Assembly (NCBI RefSeq): GCF_000485595.1
Contig: NW_014577376.1
Location: 168,166-196,315 of the forward strand
Reading direction: 5' to 3'
Source: Priapulus caudatus
Lineage: Eukaryota; Priapulida; Priapulimorpha; Priapulimorphida; Priapulidae
Length of the DNA: 28,150 nucleotides
Shown here: positions 1 to 11,345 of the stretch, piece by piece
Numbering within the stretch: position 1 is the stretch's first letter
Layout: each line of letters begins with the position of its first letter
Translations under genes and position numbers: made by a program
Notes under the pieces: model-generated
The model's input: only the letters and a program-made list of their open reading frames with translations
Told to the model about the DNA's origin: nothing
Database searches by the model: none

Positions 1-160
1 TATGTATATATATATATATATGTATATGTATGTATATATATATATGTATGTATATGTATGTATATATATATATCAGGAGTAGATTACCCCCTTTATCTAC
101 TCCTGTATATGTATGTATATATATATATATGTATATATATATTATATTTATGCATTTATT
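1..160. repeat. TA/TATG microsatellite
   Basis: Runs of (TA)n and (TATG)n fill the first 160 bases and are interrupted only by the 32-bp inverted repeat at 74-105. This is simple-sequence DNA with no coding content. Confidence 0.9.
74..105. mobile_element. 32-bp snap-back element with CAGGAGTAGAT arms
   Basis: Two perfect 11-base arms, CAGGAGTAGAT (74-84) and its reverse complement (95-105), enclose a 10-base loop inside a TA microsatellite. The same arm sequence bounds a longer palindromic element at 24375-24443. That makes a dispersed, very short terminal-inverted-repeat family more likely than a chance hairpin. The TA flanks prevent any call of a target-site duplication. Confidence 0.5.
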
Positions 161-1690
161 TATTTATTTATTCTGAACATGTGCTTATTTGCGTAACAGC
201 TGCTGATCATGTATAGCTCATGTTGCGTGAAATTTTGGTGTACACAATAAGTTTAATTGCCAAGATTAATGAGTTATTAAGAATAATTAATTAATTAATT
301 TATGCTTGTAGCTTATCATCGTGAGTAGGAGTTTTTATCAAAACATTTAGCGGAATTAGATAAATTTATATAGAAAAATGCAACCGTTTTAATCAATAGT
401 CTTCTTATAAATAGGCGACTTAATAGTTTTAATGGGTGGCACGATATTTGCATATTCCATTAGATGCTCAGCTTTTGAATGACAACAAAAAAACAAAACA
501 AAAAACGCGTGCCGTATGTGTGCGCACGTGTGTGTCGTATGTGACTGTGTGCGTGTGAATACGAATATTCAGATACAATATTAACTTTTATTGAGAAATA
601 GTTTTTATTTTGGAATAAAATAATGGAGAAACAATAAAAACCTGCAACTTTCGCTACTTCCACTGGAGGCAGCGCATACGATAACCTAACGTCACCTGTC
701 GCAATAAATGACAGAATTAGGTTAAATATATATTCATGTACTGGAATATCAAATTGATATCTATAAACATAGAAATCAATATGTGGCCCAAAATACCATT
801 CTTCAACTGTAGAGAACGTTTATTAAAGCTGGGGTGTTCTTAACGAGCTCGAATTTTGTTTAAATGTTAATAACATTGCGTAAAAATGATTAATTGAGCT
901 TTGCAGGTAACTGCCTGATAAATAACAATTCGAATACAACGAATTGAGGACGATGATAGCATCCTCAACTGAGCAAAACTGAGATTTATTTGAAACCGAA
1001 ATTTGCTGCTTAAGGAATGTTATAACATCGGAAATAACGACCGTGTGGTGATATACGTGTTGATACGACAATTATAATATTGTGAGTAAGCCTGAGCGAT
1101 GGCAATTACACGAAATTTGACGCCGGGGGAGCTCGTCAATATCACATATGGTCCGCGTAAGTGACTTCCGACATGACATATACGTCACTATATAAACAAT
1201 TCATAACGTCGATAGTTCTGCGTGCAACTGATGCTGTTTGAAGTACGATAAAATGGTTGGAAAGAGATGGGTGTACCCGAGATTAGATACGCTGCGTTGG
1301 CTATCGATCAAACGCCAGATTACGTGTTCACGGTTTCATCTCAGCCATAGCAAACCACGCAAGCCATTGCCAGCCATTATAATTCAAGAGGTTAGTGTGC
1401 GGTCACATAATTAGCAGAAAACAATTACGCAGGGTATCTAGATGGCGACAGAAGGATACGACGTATCACGATAACCGGCGATAAAAACGAAAGAGCATGC
1501 TTGCCCTTCACCAATTAGCCGCGAGATGCCATTATATCGCGCCTCAACAGATGACAGACGTGATCCTCTTATGATCTCTTCCGTGTTTTGCTTTGATTGT
1601 TTCGCTGTCGCTGACTTGGGGAGTGAGAGTGCACGAGTAGTTCAACATGGAGCACGCCTTTCTCTTCTAATCACCCCGCGGCTGCCATGC
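161..1690. other. AT-rich non-coding DNA, no gene recognised
   Basis: There are stop codons in all frames apart from short chance frames, and there is no recognisable domain. A TTAA/TTAATTAATT-rich patch lies near 285-305. An 82-codon minus-strand frame at 823-1071 is followed by an AATAAA, but it has no recognisable similarity or splice context, so it is not called as a gene. Confidence 0.6.
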
Positions 1691-1693
1691 TGC

Positions 1694-1755
1694 TGCCTAA
1701 TTGATACTCGTAGCCGTCGATACCGTACACGCACACGCACACACACACAAACATA
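1694..1755. repeat. 34-bp dispersed repeat plus CA microsatellite
   Basis: The 34 bases at 1694-1727 recur without change at 6455-6488 in the same orientation. Here they are followed by a CACACG/CA run; at 6455 they are preceded by a GT/GTGC run. A fixed unique sequence joined to a dinucleotide tract at two sites suggests the end of a dispersed element. Only this short part can be recognised. Confidence 0.55.
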
Positions 1756-2039
1756 TATGCTGAAATGGAACGACAAATTGCCAATGATAATAGCCGTGGA
1801 TGCCAGGTAATAACACTTTTCCGTCAAAAAAGTCTCCGTCTTCCGTCTTTTTCGTTCGTACGTTATTGACATGTAAATATGGACATGTTATAGTAACTAC
1901 TATTATTCAGAGGTATAATGGCATGCACTCACGCGGGCACGCCAATCACCTTTCAATCACCTGCTCTTGTTTTTCACGGTTTTCTGCCTCTGCGCACGTA
2001 GATTCGATTTGAAATTTCTCGTTCCTCGTCTACACTTTT

Positions 2040-2335
2040 TGTGAAAATGCAGTCACTCTTTTGTCTTCATCTCTCCTCTCACGCTCTCTCATTCCCTCAC
2101 TCCCCCGCTCCCTCCCACCTCCCCTCCCACTCCCATCAACCTTCTTCCCTCCCTCCTTTCGGCAGTCCCTGGCTCCCAATCTCCGTTGCTCTTGCTCTCT
2201 CCTTCTCTTCCTTCCTTCATCCATTCTTCTATCTCATTTCCTCTTTCGCGCGCGCTCTCTCTCTCTCCCTGCGTGCACACGCACACACGCACGCACGCAC
2301 GCACGCACGCACGCCCACACATATATGCCATCTCC
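2040..2335. repeat. Pyrimidine tract followed by CACG repeat
   Basis: The plus strand is almost entirely C and T from about 2050 to 2270, then carries (CACG)n-like repeats at 2275-2322. Long frames read through it on both strands because it is low complexity; they are not genes. Confidence 0.85.
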
Positions 2336-2399
2336 CCCGGCTTACGTCACTGCCATATCTTTCTTATAACCGGTGATCATTCATCCACTGCAATTGCAC

Positions 2400-3480
2400 A
2401 TCGCAACTTTATCAGCTCATAAGCACATTGTTTACTAACTGCTAACAAATACTGCAACGGACGCGATTGCAACAGGGCATGCATTGTCTTCACGTAGACG
2501 GCCGACAGCGCCGGAGCTCATGTGCGCACGCGACAGCGCTGTAATCCGCGCGCGACAGTCTACGCGACATAATTAGGAAAAGTGCGCGGATGAAGATATA
2601 CGAATACAACGACATACCAATAGCTTCAGATGGCTCTCCGATGTTGTTCGTCACCCTGTCGTATCCAACCACGAGGCTCGTGCATGCTTCATTCGCGTCG
2701 GCCTCACACACACACGGACGGCTTCGCACACCTGGGGTCCTCTCTCCTCTGCTCGGCTTCCTCTCTCTCTCTCTCTCTCTCTCTCTCACGCTAGCTGTCG
2801 CTCGTTGGCTCCGTCTCTCTATCTCTATACTCGGCACCTATACTCGGCACAAATACTCGGCTGGCTATCTCTCTACGCACGGCAGCTGCTGCTTGGGTAC
2901 GCGCAGCCGATGTGTCCGCTCTCACTCACGCTCTCTGATCACGAGTCCCCTGCATGCACGCCTACTACTTACTACCTAAGGCGCGCGCGGTGTTCGGCGC
3001 ATGCACCGACGTGGCGTGTCGGGCGCGTCGGCGTCGGTGTCGTCGTCGTTGTCATCGTCAGCGTCGTCGTCGTCGTCGTCGTCGTCAGCGTCGTTGTCAT
3101 CGTCGTCGCCGCTCGCCGATCGTCAGCGATAGAAAGGATCGTTACTGGGCAGATAATCTCGCGGCTTCTCTCTCTCTCGCGCGCCCTTTCCCTCCCTCGC
3201 GCTTTCTCTTTCTCTCTCTATCCTTCTCTTTTTCTATCGCTCTCTCCGCTATCTTCCTCGCGCTCTCTCTCTCTCTTTCTCTCCCTGACTCGTCCGGGCC
3301 CCCGCGCTCCCCGCTATAGCCAACTGTTTCCAACGTCTCCCCCTCCACCGAACGTAGAGATTACCTGTGCCGCTGGTAGCGACACTCGCGCTCACTTGTC
3401 GACCTGCACCAACACGTACGTTACTTGTGCCGAGGCAGACTGGCAGTCCATTCATGGTTACCTATATAGCTATCCATGTA
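2400..3480. other. GC- and CpG-rich zone with (TC)n and (GTC)n tracts
   Basis: This stretch is rich in CG dinucleotides compared with the AT-rich DNA on both sides. It holds (TC)n at about 2759-2790, a (GTC/GTT)n triplet run at about 3035-3115 and more TC tracts at 3165-3285. The overlapping long frames are triplet-repeat artefacts. A CpG-rich promoter region or a GC-rich first exon is possible, but no TATA box, start codon context or domain supports either. Confidence 0.5.
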
Positions 3481-4930
3481 TGTAGTTAATTACCTATGAC
3501 TGTGTTTATCCATGTATATGCCGATCTATGTGTTTATATATTTATCACCATATATATCTATGTATGTCTCTATCTAAGTATCCACTTTATCTATGCCTGT
3601 GTCTGTGTATATATCTATCGAGTCAATGTATATCTATGTATTTCTATCTATAGATGTATCTTTCTGTTTTAATTATCTACCTATATCAACCGCGTAAACA
3701 TTTTTATATTTAGAGGTAAGATTGCAGCAAGTTCATCTACGCTTTCTCATCGTGGAAATTACAATTGCAGGTAATTAGCCGTAAATGGGGTATAATTACG
3801 TAGTCACTCTATATCGGGTGTCGCACTGGTTAGAGAACGTTCATTTCTGTCGCCATATCATCATATATATGCAACACGAGATGCGAACAATCTTCACATA
3901 CGAAAACACGGATAGAACCCTTTCACAGATTCGTTGGTTTTTTTTCTCTAGAAAGGGATTTTCCTCGCTCGCCGCATTCCCGTTGTCGTGATTTTCACTA
4001 GTAAGCCCATGGCTGTGTGAAAATTAATATTCATGAGAGCGGCTTTCGCTGCCTTTCATGGCGCCATAGTAGTGCGGGCGTCTATAGCAACGCGAGTGTT
4101 ACACATGCACGCGTTGACGTACGGTGGGAAACACTCCAGCCCATCGCGTTTTAAGTTTTAACAACGCCGCAATTAGCCCTAGCAGGAAATCACATTTCGC
4201 GTTAATTAATATTAATTAAATATAACCGTGCTTACACTACGCAAGCCGCCGAATGCCTATAATTAACTGCATTTTACGTCCGTACGAAGTGGCAATTCGT
4301 GAAGCTCGCGTGTGCATAAACGAGACCATAAACGCGTGACCGGTACCCCCCCCCCCCTTTTAAAAGAATTTCGAGAGCTTAATGGTCACGTGACGCGTTT
4401 AACTCGCGACCACGTGACATAATAGATAGATAGATAGAGATAGGGGGAGTGAGAGGGGTGGCTCTTACACTTCCGCATGTACAAGAGAATCATGCAAGCA
4501 GATCCGATGATAATCCCACCCAATCATCTTTCGCTTTCTGAGAGCGTCGAGCTTTTAGCGTTATTGCGTTATACTTGTACCATATGGAGCGGATGTACGA
4601 TTATGCCTGCCTGCTAAAACAAGTTCAAGTTTGCATCCAGGCCCGCTAGGCGGCTATCTGTGATCATACTCGGATGAGATGATCATCCATGAGATGATCA
4701 TACTACTGTGATCATACTCATACAAGGTCGCACTCTGATCAAGGCGGTGCAGATGGCATCCTCGCGGACTAGAGAGAGAAGCGACAGAGAGTCGACTACA
4801 AAATAGCCTATGAACGCGTATCATCTGTTTATTTATTATTGCTTTACTAAAGAAGCAAGTCTGATGCATAATCAGCGAATCACGTGTTGTTGACGTGTGC
4901 ATGACGATATTCGGCGCGTAGCAACATTCG
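3481..4930. other. Non-coding DNA, no gene recognised
   Basis: The stretch has TATG/TATC-rich sequence at 3480-3670, a ten-C homopolymer at about 4347-4356, a short GATA run near 4423-4440 and a cluster of TGATCAT words at 4660-4725. No frame resembles a protein family. Confidence 0.6.
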
Positions 4931-5066
4931 TCTGCCTGAGTTACTAGACCGTCGTAACTCTCTCTGCGTCTGCCTGAGTTACTAGACCGTCGTAACTCTC
5001 TCTCTCTGCGTCCGCCTACGTTACTATACCGTCGTAACAATCTCTGCGTCCGCCTGCGTTGTAATT
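4931..5066. repeat. Short tandem repeat, about 38-42 bp unit, 3.5 copies
   Basis: Units begin at 4931, 4969, 5011 and 5049 with the shared start TCYGCCTRMG and a common GACCGTCGTAAC core. The length difference comes from the number of TC dinucleotides at the end of each unit. The last unit is partial. Confidence 0.8.
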
Positions 5067-6345
5067 CGTCGAGGTTGCACGTACTTGTGCTTTAATTAAG
5101 ACTTTGTGTAATTCGAGGTGACGGCGTCATCATATACCGTAGTCTCTTCGTGCGCGCAATCCAAACGACAGCAGTCTTCAAAAAAGGTTTTTCGAATTGA
5201 TGTTATTATTTTACTGGGAAGAGTGTTGAGACTCGTGATCATGTAGAGTCGGCAGGCATGCCTTACTTGCCGATGTTTTTAGCGCGCACGAGAGCAACTT
5301 ACAGTAGTCGTGGAGATTAGACTTGTTGTGTATAGCTGCATTTATTGATGCGTTTACGCGCAGTTTTTCTAATGTAGTTTGAAACGTGATGGTGATGTCA
5401 TCGTGCTTTCTTTTACTCGCGATAATAACAACGTGTATTTAAGTGTTTCTACATTATAAAGATTAATTTTTCTACTTGCGAAACGAACTAGAAATTTTTT
5501 CATTAACAGCTAAGTTATAATGCGCTTCTAAAATTCATCGTTTTGCAAATTGTTGGATTTGATCGGAACCTATTACCAGCAAATTCCCAATGGCAATTAT
5601 TTAGCTTTACCCCGTGTCTATACTACGGCAGGCAGGCGTTATAAGCAATTACTTAATAAGAAATGAAATTCAGCAGACTGCCGACGAGCTCAGGGTCGTA
5701 TTTCGCAACTAATTTCCTTTGCAACCCTCCCCCTTTCCTTGTCCCCACCCTCTTTTTGTCTACCCGCAACTTTAATTCATGACGATGTCTCGCATCATCA
5801 CAGAATGACGCGCGAAATATATCGAGATAAAGGGTCAGTAATTTAGATTAGACTACAGCATGTGTATTGTACTGTGTAAACGCGTGGGAGGAATCCAACA
5901 GCGGTTGCTCGAGCATGTAATGGTATGTTAATTGTATGTAAATGTAATTGTATGATTCCCTTATGAAGCCGCTGATGATTCTACTGAGATGATTATATTT
6001 TTCTACATCAGGTGCTATCTCTTCTATATGGCTTCATTGCACGAAAGGTAAAGGTTTTAAACTTCAGCGGTCGTCGTCTTTGTCTAGATTAACTGTTTTT
6101 TTGGCGTTAAATCCCTGAACAGTAACTAAATCCTTGCCCCCTAGTATGTCCGGATATCAATGCCATACTACTTTTTTTTATTTGAGCATCACGGGGACGT
6201 TTAACCATCTAGTTCTATATCAGCGCGGTGGTCACATGAACATTTCGCTGAACATTTGCTGTGCTTTTTTTGTGCGCGCGTGTTTGTGGCAAACACCGTG
6301 AAATATCAATTTCCATTCAATCAAAACAGCGGCAGTGCATGTCCG
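5067..6345. other. Non-coding DNA, no gene recognised
   Basis: Mixed-composition DNA with no frame that can be tied to a protein and no RNA gene pattern. I see nothing specific in it. Confidence 0.6.
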
Positions 6346-6349
6346 TGCA

Positions 6350-6488
6350 TGAGTTTGTGTGTATGTGCGTGCGTATGTGTGTGTGCGTGCGAGCGTGCGT
6401 GCGTGTGCGCGCGTGCGTGCGTGCGTGCGTGTGTGTGTATGTGCGTGCGTGAGATGCCTAATTGATACTCGTAGCCGTCGATACCGTA
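6350..6488. repeat. GT/GTGC microsatellite plus 34-bp dispersed repeat
   Basis: Alternating GT and GTGC units run from about 6357 to 6452. They are followed at 6455-6488 by the same 34 bases found at 1694-1727. Downstream, 6490-6550 repeats the words ACACGGT and TATTGAC several times. The pairing of this 34-mer with purine-pyrimidine alternating DNA at both sites is the main point of interest. Confidence 0.7.
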
Positions 6489-6639
6489 GTTTTGACACGG
6501 TTGTTATTGCCGTGGTATTGACACGGTATTGACGTGGTTATTAACACGGTATGCTCTAAAATCTGATATGCAGCAACCCTATATATATATATATACTATA
6601 TATATTCTTCTCTGCAATCTCTAAAAAGAACTTGTAAAT

Positions 6640-7226
6640 CGGATAGGTCGTTTTTCCATCAAATCGCGGAAGAATCCACTATACTATTAGTGATTGGTAT
6701 GATGATTTAAACAAGAAAAATGCCAAACTCGATAAACTTTTATCGTCTAGACAAAAGACTCCGAATCTAAACTATTACAACACAAAGCTGTCGTGTGTAT
6801 TCTACCAGAACTCCCACTGGAGGAATCTGAGAGTGTCGTCTTAAGTAAAGGTTTGAATTTTGTACAGATCAAACCTCATACTGAGAGTACAATACAATAC
6901 CATGAGAAATGTAGAGAGTTTCTTCCGCCGTCTTCGCCTTAGAGCTCATTTTATACTGCTGATGATGAGCATGTTGACCAGAAATTTGACAATCCTTTCC
7001 GCAAGTACAACGAGACCTTTTCTACTTGGACCCCGCAAACAGATCGCTTCGCAGCTCTAGATTATTTTATCTCGAAGAGTCGTCAAGAAGTTTCCGACTA
7101 CTTTTCAAATCCACGCACAGCTCGATGTTTTAACCTATCACCGACGGAGCTTGCAGCGATCCGATCCCTGCGAAATCGTCAGGACATCGTAGTTGAACCC
7201 GCCGATAAAGGGGGAGCCATTGTGGA
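6640..7226 (+). mobile_element. Penelope-like retroelement, decayed N-terminal fragment
   Basis: Conceptual translation in the frame through about 6776-7226 shows the N-terminal domain typical of Penelope-like elements that carry a GIY-YIG endonuclease. It includes a VLSKGLNF motif, then SRQEVSDYF, then a block reading SPTELAAIRSLRNRQDIVVE followed by PADKGGAIV. Upstream, in another frame, KLDKLLSSRQKTPNLNYYNT also fits the family. There are internal stops and frameshifts, for example near 6930, so it is a dead copy or a poorly sequenced one. The similarity stops at about 7226, well before the polymerase motifs. Those appear only at 11.38 kb in the same orientation. It could be one element split by 4.1 kb or two separate fragments. 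Confidence 0.8.
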
Positions 7227-7229
7227 CGA

Positions 7230-9990
7230 ACACAAGATATCCATTTACTATACAAAACAAGCAGCTGCATCACTTAGAGCAGAGCTTAGAGGCAACCGAT
7301 GCAGCGAAGGCTTATTAGTACTTGTTGTGAAGCATCGCGAAACCGGGATGAAATGAACTCACGTAGGACTGAAGTAACCTGATATGCCTATATATATATA
7401 ACGATGCAATGTAATCAACTTGTCACGAGAATATTATACGGTTTAGCTGTAATAAAAACTGGGTACGTACTACGTAAATAGAATGTCGCGATAGCACTGT
7501 GCGTATAGAACACGTCCTCAATTGAACGCGCTCTCCGAATTCTTCGGTTACTTACGAACTATCCACATCTAAGCATTTCTGGAAGCAATGAATAAGATAT
7601 TAAAAAGGGGATCGGTTTTATACGGTTGTCATACATAGGTTGCCATGCATGCCTATACCAGAGCGCGTATCTCATATGATATACGTGATCTGCCTATACG
7701 CAGTGACTGCGATGAAAATCGGTCGGTTCACACTGGTTACGTGATCCTCTGTTTAAATTATCCCGCGTCCATCACCAAAGCCCCCTAGCACTGTTCCCAT
7801 CTTCGACTAACTTCCTTTTTTTTTATTCTTCTAGAGCTGTGCATTTGTTGCCCCCCCCCCCCACCTCTCGTGGGGCAGTGACAGCGCCGTTGCCATAATT
7901 ATGCGTGCGGAGACTTCACCTCTATATCCATGCATTATTTAATTTGCTTCTTTGCCGCCGTAATGTGATGCAAATATAGCGAAAACTAGCGCGGAGAAAA
8001 ATGTATTATTCAAAACAGAAAACTTAGTTTAGACATGAAATTCCATTTTCAGAGAGTCGAAATAATACGTTGGCTCGACCGACTCACTGTGGCGTGTGCA
8101 TCAATCAATTCGTAGGGTTCTCGCTCTAGTTATTTTTCATGATAGTAATGAAATATTTAGACTGTAATAAAAATCCAGACAAAACCGAGGTATTGGAATA
8201 CCAAAGCAAACGAGCACGCAACGTGTGCATTTTACACTCTATAGGCTGAAGAATAAATCATATAATTCCCCATTCGCGTGAAGGCACATTTCAACGTCGT
8301 CGTGTCACTAAATATAGTATCTATATGTTACACGGCGTTTATACTATCCTATTGCATAGCTGCTGAAATATGGCTATGCTGTCGCTTCTGAACAATCTGA
8401 CATTAAACTGGTTATTACGTCGTAGTTTTCTTCATACGCCAGAAATCAGCATATTTCTGATATAATCAACCACAATTTCCCTTCATAATTGATATGCAGA
8501 ATCCTAATTTAGAATAAAAAAATAAGGAAATTGCAAAAAATACATTTAATGAATGCTTTATTATAGGGATATATATATATATATATATCATATATATAGT
8601 AATATATCATATATTTTATATATTCTTCGCAGACGTTTTTGGTACTTTGGTACTTTTTTTAAACTTGTAAAGGAATTTACATGAACACGGGTCGTGTTTT
8701 GACTTAATAAAGAACGACTAGGCGTTTTGTAATTATTGTTATACGAAAAAAAAAACAAGGAAATAAATTCCGTAACTCGCTTTCGCATGAAAATTTAATT
8801 CAGCACATAAATTAGGCAGTAGTTTCGTGATCAGACCCTAATAACAATGACTAACTACTGCGTGTGAATTCAAATCAACAAAAGGTTCTCCCTTTTGGTA
8901 AATAAAATGAAAACTAACGAGTCAAGGCCACGTATAGGAAGGAATAATAACAGGTTCGTGCACAAAAGCAGATCTAGAATTGAAAATTGCGACTTAGATC
9001 CTAACATGAACTGTGCAGATATTTCCATGCTCATAAACAACGAGTAAAACGTATGGGATGTTTAGCTTATAGCTTAGCGAAGCATCAATTCCTCATCCGT
9101 GTATTATTTACACTTTATCACAGAAACACTTGCGATTACAACACAACTCGTAATTAATATTTCATATCAGGTTTATTATAAAATAATTCTATATTACAAC
9201 TCGTTCACTTGTGAGATTATCCGCTCATACAGCTGAAACCTTCCCACGGAAGTGATTTCACTGATAAACACAGATCTACACCTAAAATCTCAAATATATA
9301 CATGGTTCTAAGCACGACAGGAGGCAACAGCGATATTGAATTTCGTGATTTTCCAAATAACCAATGTCATCAATTTTTTCCTAAACATGATTCGTTAATT
9401 ATACTATTTCTATCATTTCATATTTCAGAGAGTTTCCCATCAGTAATTCTAATACGGGAAACAAATCAGAACAATTGTAAAGACATTATGCAAGGCTATG
9501 CCATATAGACCCAATATGTATAGACATACAAAACGAATATCACTATTTGACGGGACTGTTACACTCCTACAGCTATTTACACTTCGGACTCACATATATG
9601 CAGTTTTCCACACACTGAACACAAAATATCAAAACACGCCAAACGACGCAGTAAGCGAGGAGGCTATAAATAAAAAAATAAATGCGTATTTTCCACTGAG
9701 CAAGAAGAATTCACACGCGCACGCATTCGTATCCAGAACTACGTGCGTAATCTGGTCATGTCACGAGCCAATAATCGCAAATGATCCACATAACACCACC
9801 GCACGTTACCGAGGATCAACTTTATATGGTCTCCCATTTATAATCATATTATATTATGATATTTCAGCAATCGATCGCAACAACTCGTATATATGGACTG
9901 TTTCTCGATTATGACCGCAATAAGACCACAGGAGGAAGCGCGCACCACACTGCGTTTCTGTTGCACGAACGAAATCGAAGCACATCAAAC
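7230..9990. other. Non-coding DNA between the Penelope fragments
   Basis: Mostly AT-rich DNA with a poly-C run (about 7851-7861) and a TA microsatellite (about 8568-8620). Frames such as 9498-9914 on the plus strand (138 codons) have no domain, no compositional contrast with their flanks and no splice or start context, so they are not called. Confidence 0.55.
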
Positions 9991-9994
9991 AAGT

Positions 9995-10169
9995 TTGCAA
10001 CTCGTCACAAGCGACCAGAATCGCTACGGGTTGCAGTTGCACATTCCCGCAAACCTGCGATTTTTTCATGCAACTTGACAGCGATTCTAGATTGCGGTGA
10101 AATTGCTACGTCTGCGGGAACGTGCAACTGCAACCCGTAGCGATTCTGGTCGCTTGCGACGAGTTGCAA
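9995..10169. repeat. Inverted repeat with 57-bp arms and 61-bp loop
   Basis: The left arm (9995-10051) and the right arm (10113-10169) are near-perfect reverse complements; I can see two mismatches. The arms contain the word GCTACGGGTTGCAGTTGCAC and its complement. The loop holds TGCGATTTTTTC, and a similar word recurs at about 10296-10310. The structure would fold into a long hairpin and looks like a fold-back or miniature inverted-repeat transposable element. No clear target-site duplication is visible. Confidence 0.75.
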
Positions 10170-10656
10170 GAAATCAAAATCGACTCGTCGCTCTCAATTG
10201 CTCCCAAATTGCTCTAGAATTGCTTCTAAATCGCACGTGTGCGCACACACACACCGACCGATCGCTTGCGGTTGCAGGTTGCAGCGACGAGCAACCAAAA
10301 ATCGCAGGACTGCGCTAGGCCAAAAGCTCTTTTCAACAACACTTCTCCTCGCGTGCGAACAAACGCGCCTGGAGCGCGGTGAACATGAAAATCTCACCGA
10401 CACATTCGTCTGTCATCTGGTCTCATTCACGACGAACGTTCGAGAATCCCACGTACAGCTAATATCGAGGTAGATTGTCCAGCATTACGACTATGTGCAT
10501 CTACCTTGCGATACGGAAGTGTCTACATCAACGTCTCTGCATACTGCGTACTGCACATAGCATACTGGTAACAGGCAGACTAGAAAGGCTGCCACCGTTC
10601 TCGCTCTAAGATCTGACGAGATGGGCACCCAAGCCACTCTACTAGCCCGCGTATCA

Positions 10657-10800
10657 CTTCACTCTTCTCTCCATTAGATCGTCTCTGCTCTCGCCTTCTT
10701 CTCCTCTTTCACCTTCTAGTCCGCCTCTTCCTCCTTCTTCTCCTCCTCGTCCTTCTTGTCCCCCTCTTCCTCCTCCTCTTCCTCCTATTCCTCTTCGATA
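10657..10800. repeat. TCC/TTC-rich pyrimidine tract
   Basis: The plus strand is nearly all pyrimidine, with TCC, TTC and CTC triplets. The glycine/arginine/glutamate-rich minus-strand frame and the serine-rich plus-strand frame across it are products of low complexity. Confidence 0.85.
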
Positions 10801-11083
10801 TGCGGAGCTCGTGTTTGCTCGGGTGCCTGCGAAGGGCACACGATGACGTACCACGATAGCTACCATCCGCGTTATGGTCGCTACGGTCTTCCGCTCCGTG
10901 TGTTACACCTGTACGTTGTCTGTTGCCTTGCCTGTACTAGCCCTGCTGATGTCTATCGACATATGTCTATCCAACACTATACCTTGCAATCACGGCTGCG
11001 GCTACCCTCTCTGCCATCTCCCTGCCTCAAACTCTCTCGATCCGCAGACGCCTCGCTTGCCTCGCGCTCTCTCGATTCTCACT

Positions 11084-11345
11084 TCAGCGAGTATTCGACA
11101 CCGTCCCACCCTAGCCTCGCTCCCCGCCTTACTCCTTGCCTCGTGCTCTCTCGGCCCAGCCTCACTTGCTTGAGCGAGTATTCGACGCAGTAGGGCCGCG
11201 AGAACGGTCCTTGCCTCGCTCCCCGCTCCCCTCTCTCTCTCTCGATCCCTAGATGTCCAGCCGGCCTCACTTGAGCGAGTATTCGACGCAGTAGGGCCGC
11301 GAGAACGGTCCTTGCCTCGCTCCCCGCTCCCCCTCTCTCTCAATG
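11084..11345. repeat. Minisatellite copy, same unit as at 23.25-23.65 kb
   Basis: Two clear units begin with GAGCGAGTATTCGACGCAG at 11172 and 11273, a period of 101 bases. A more diverged unit starts near 11087. The sequence matches the array directly downstream of the FN3 exon at 23.6 kb. The array stops abruptly at about 11345 inside its CT run, and Penelope-like sequence follows. See the minisatellite at 23252 for its origin. Confidence 0.85.

Noticed and set aside
823-1071. 82-codon minus-strand frame followed by AATAAA
   Set aside because: The DNA is AT-rich, so both the frame and the hexamer are likely by chance; no domain, splice site or promoter supports a gene.
1100-1160. Plus-strand ATG frame ending at a perfect GTAAGT donor (MAITRNLTPGELVNITYGPR)
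   Set aside because: It is only 20 codons with no recognisable family and no downstream acceptor exon; one consensus donor is not enough.
2041-2376. Overlapping long frames rich in Ser, Pro, His or Arg
   Set aside because: They run through pyrimidine and CACG repeats on both strands and reflect low complexity.
3035-3115. GTC triplet run as a CRISPR-like or coding repeat
   Set aside because: Simple trinucleotide repeat without spacers, in a eukaryotic context.
9498-9914. 138-codon plus-strand frame
   Set aside because: No domain, no splice context, and amino-acid use typical of random AT-rich DNA.
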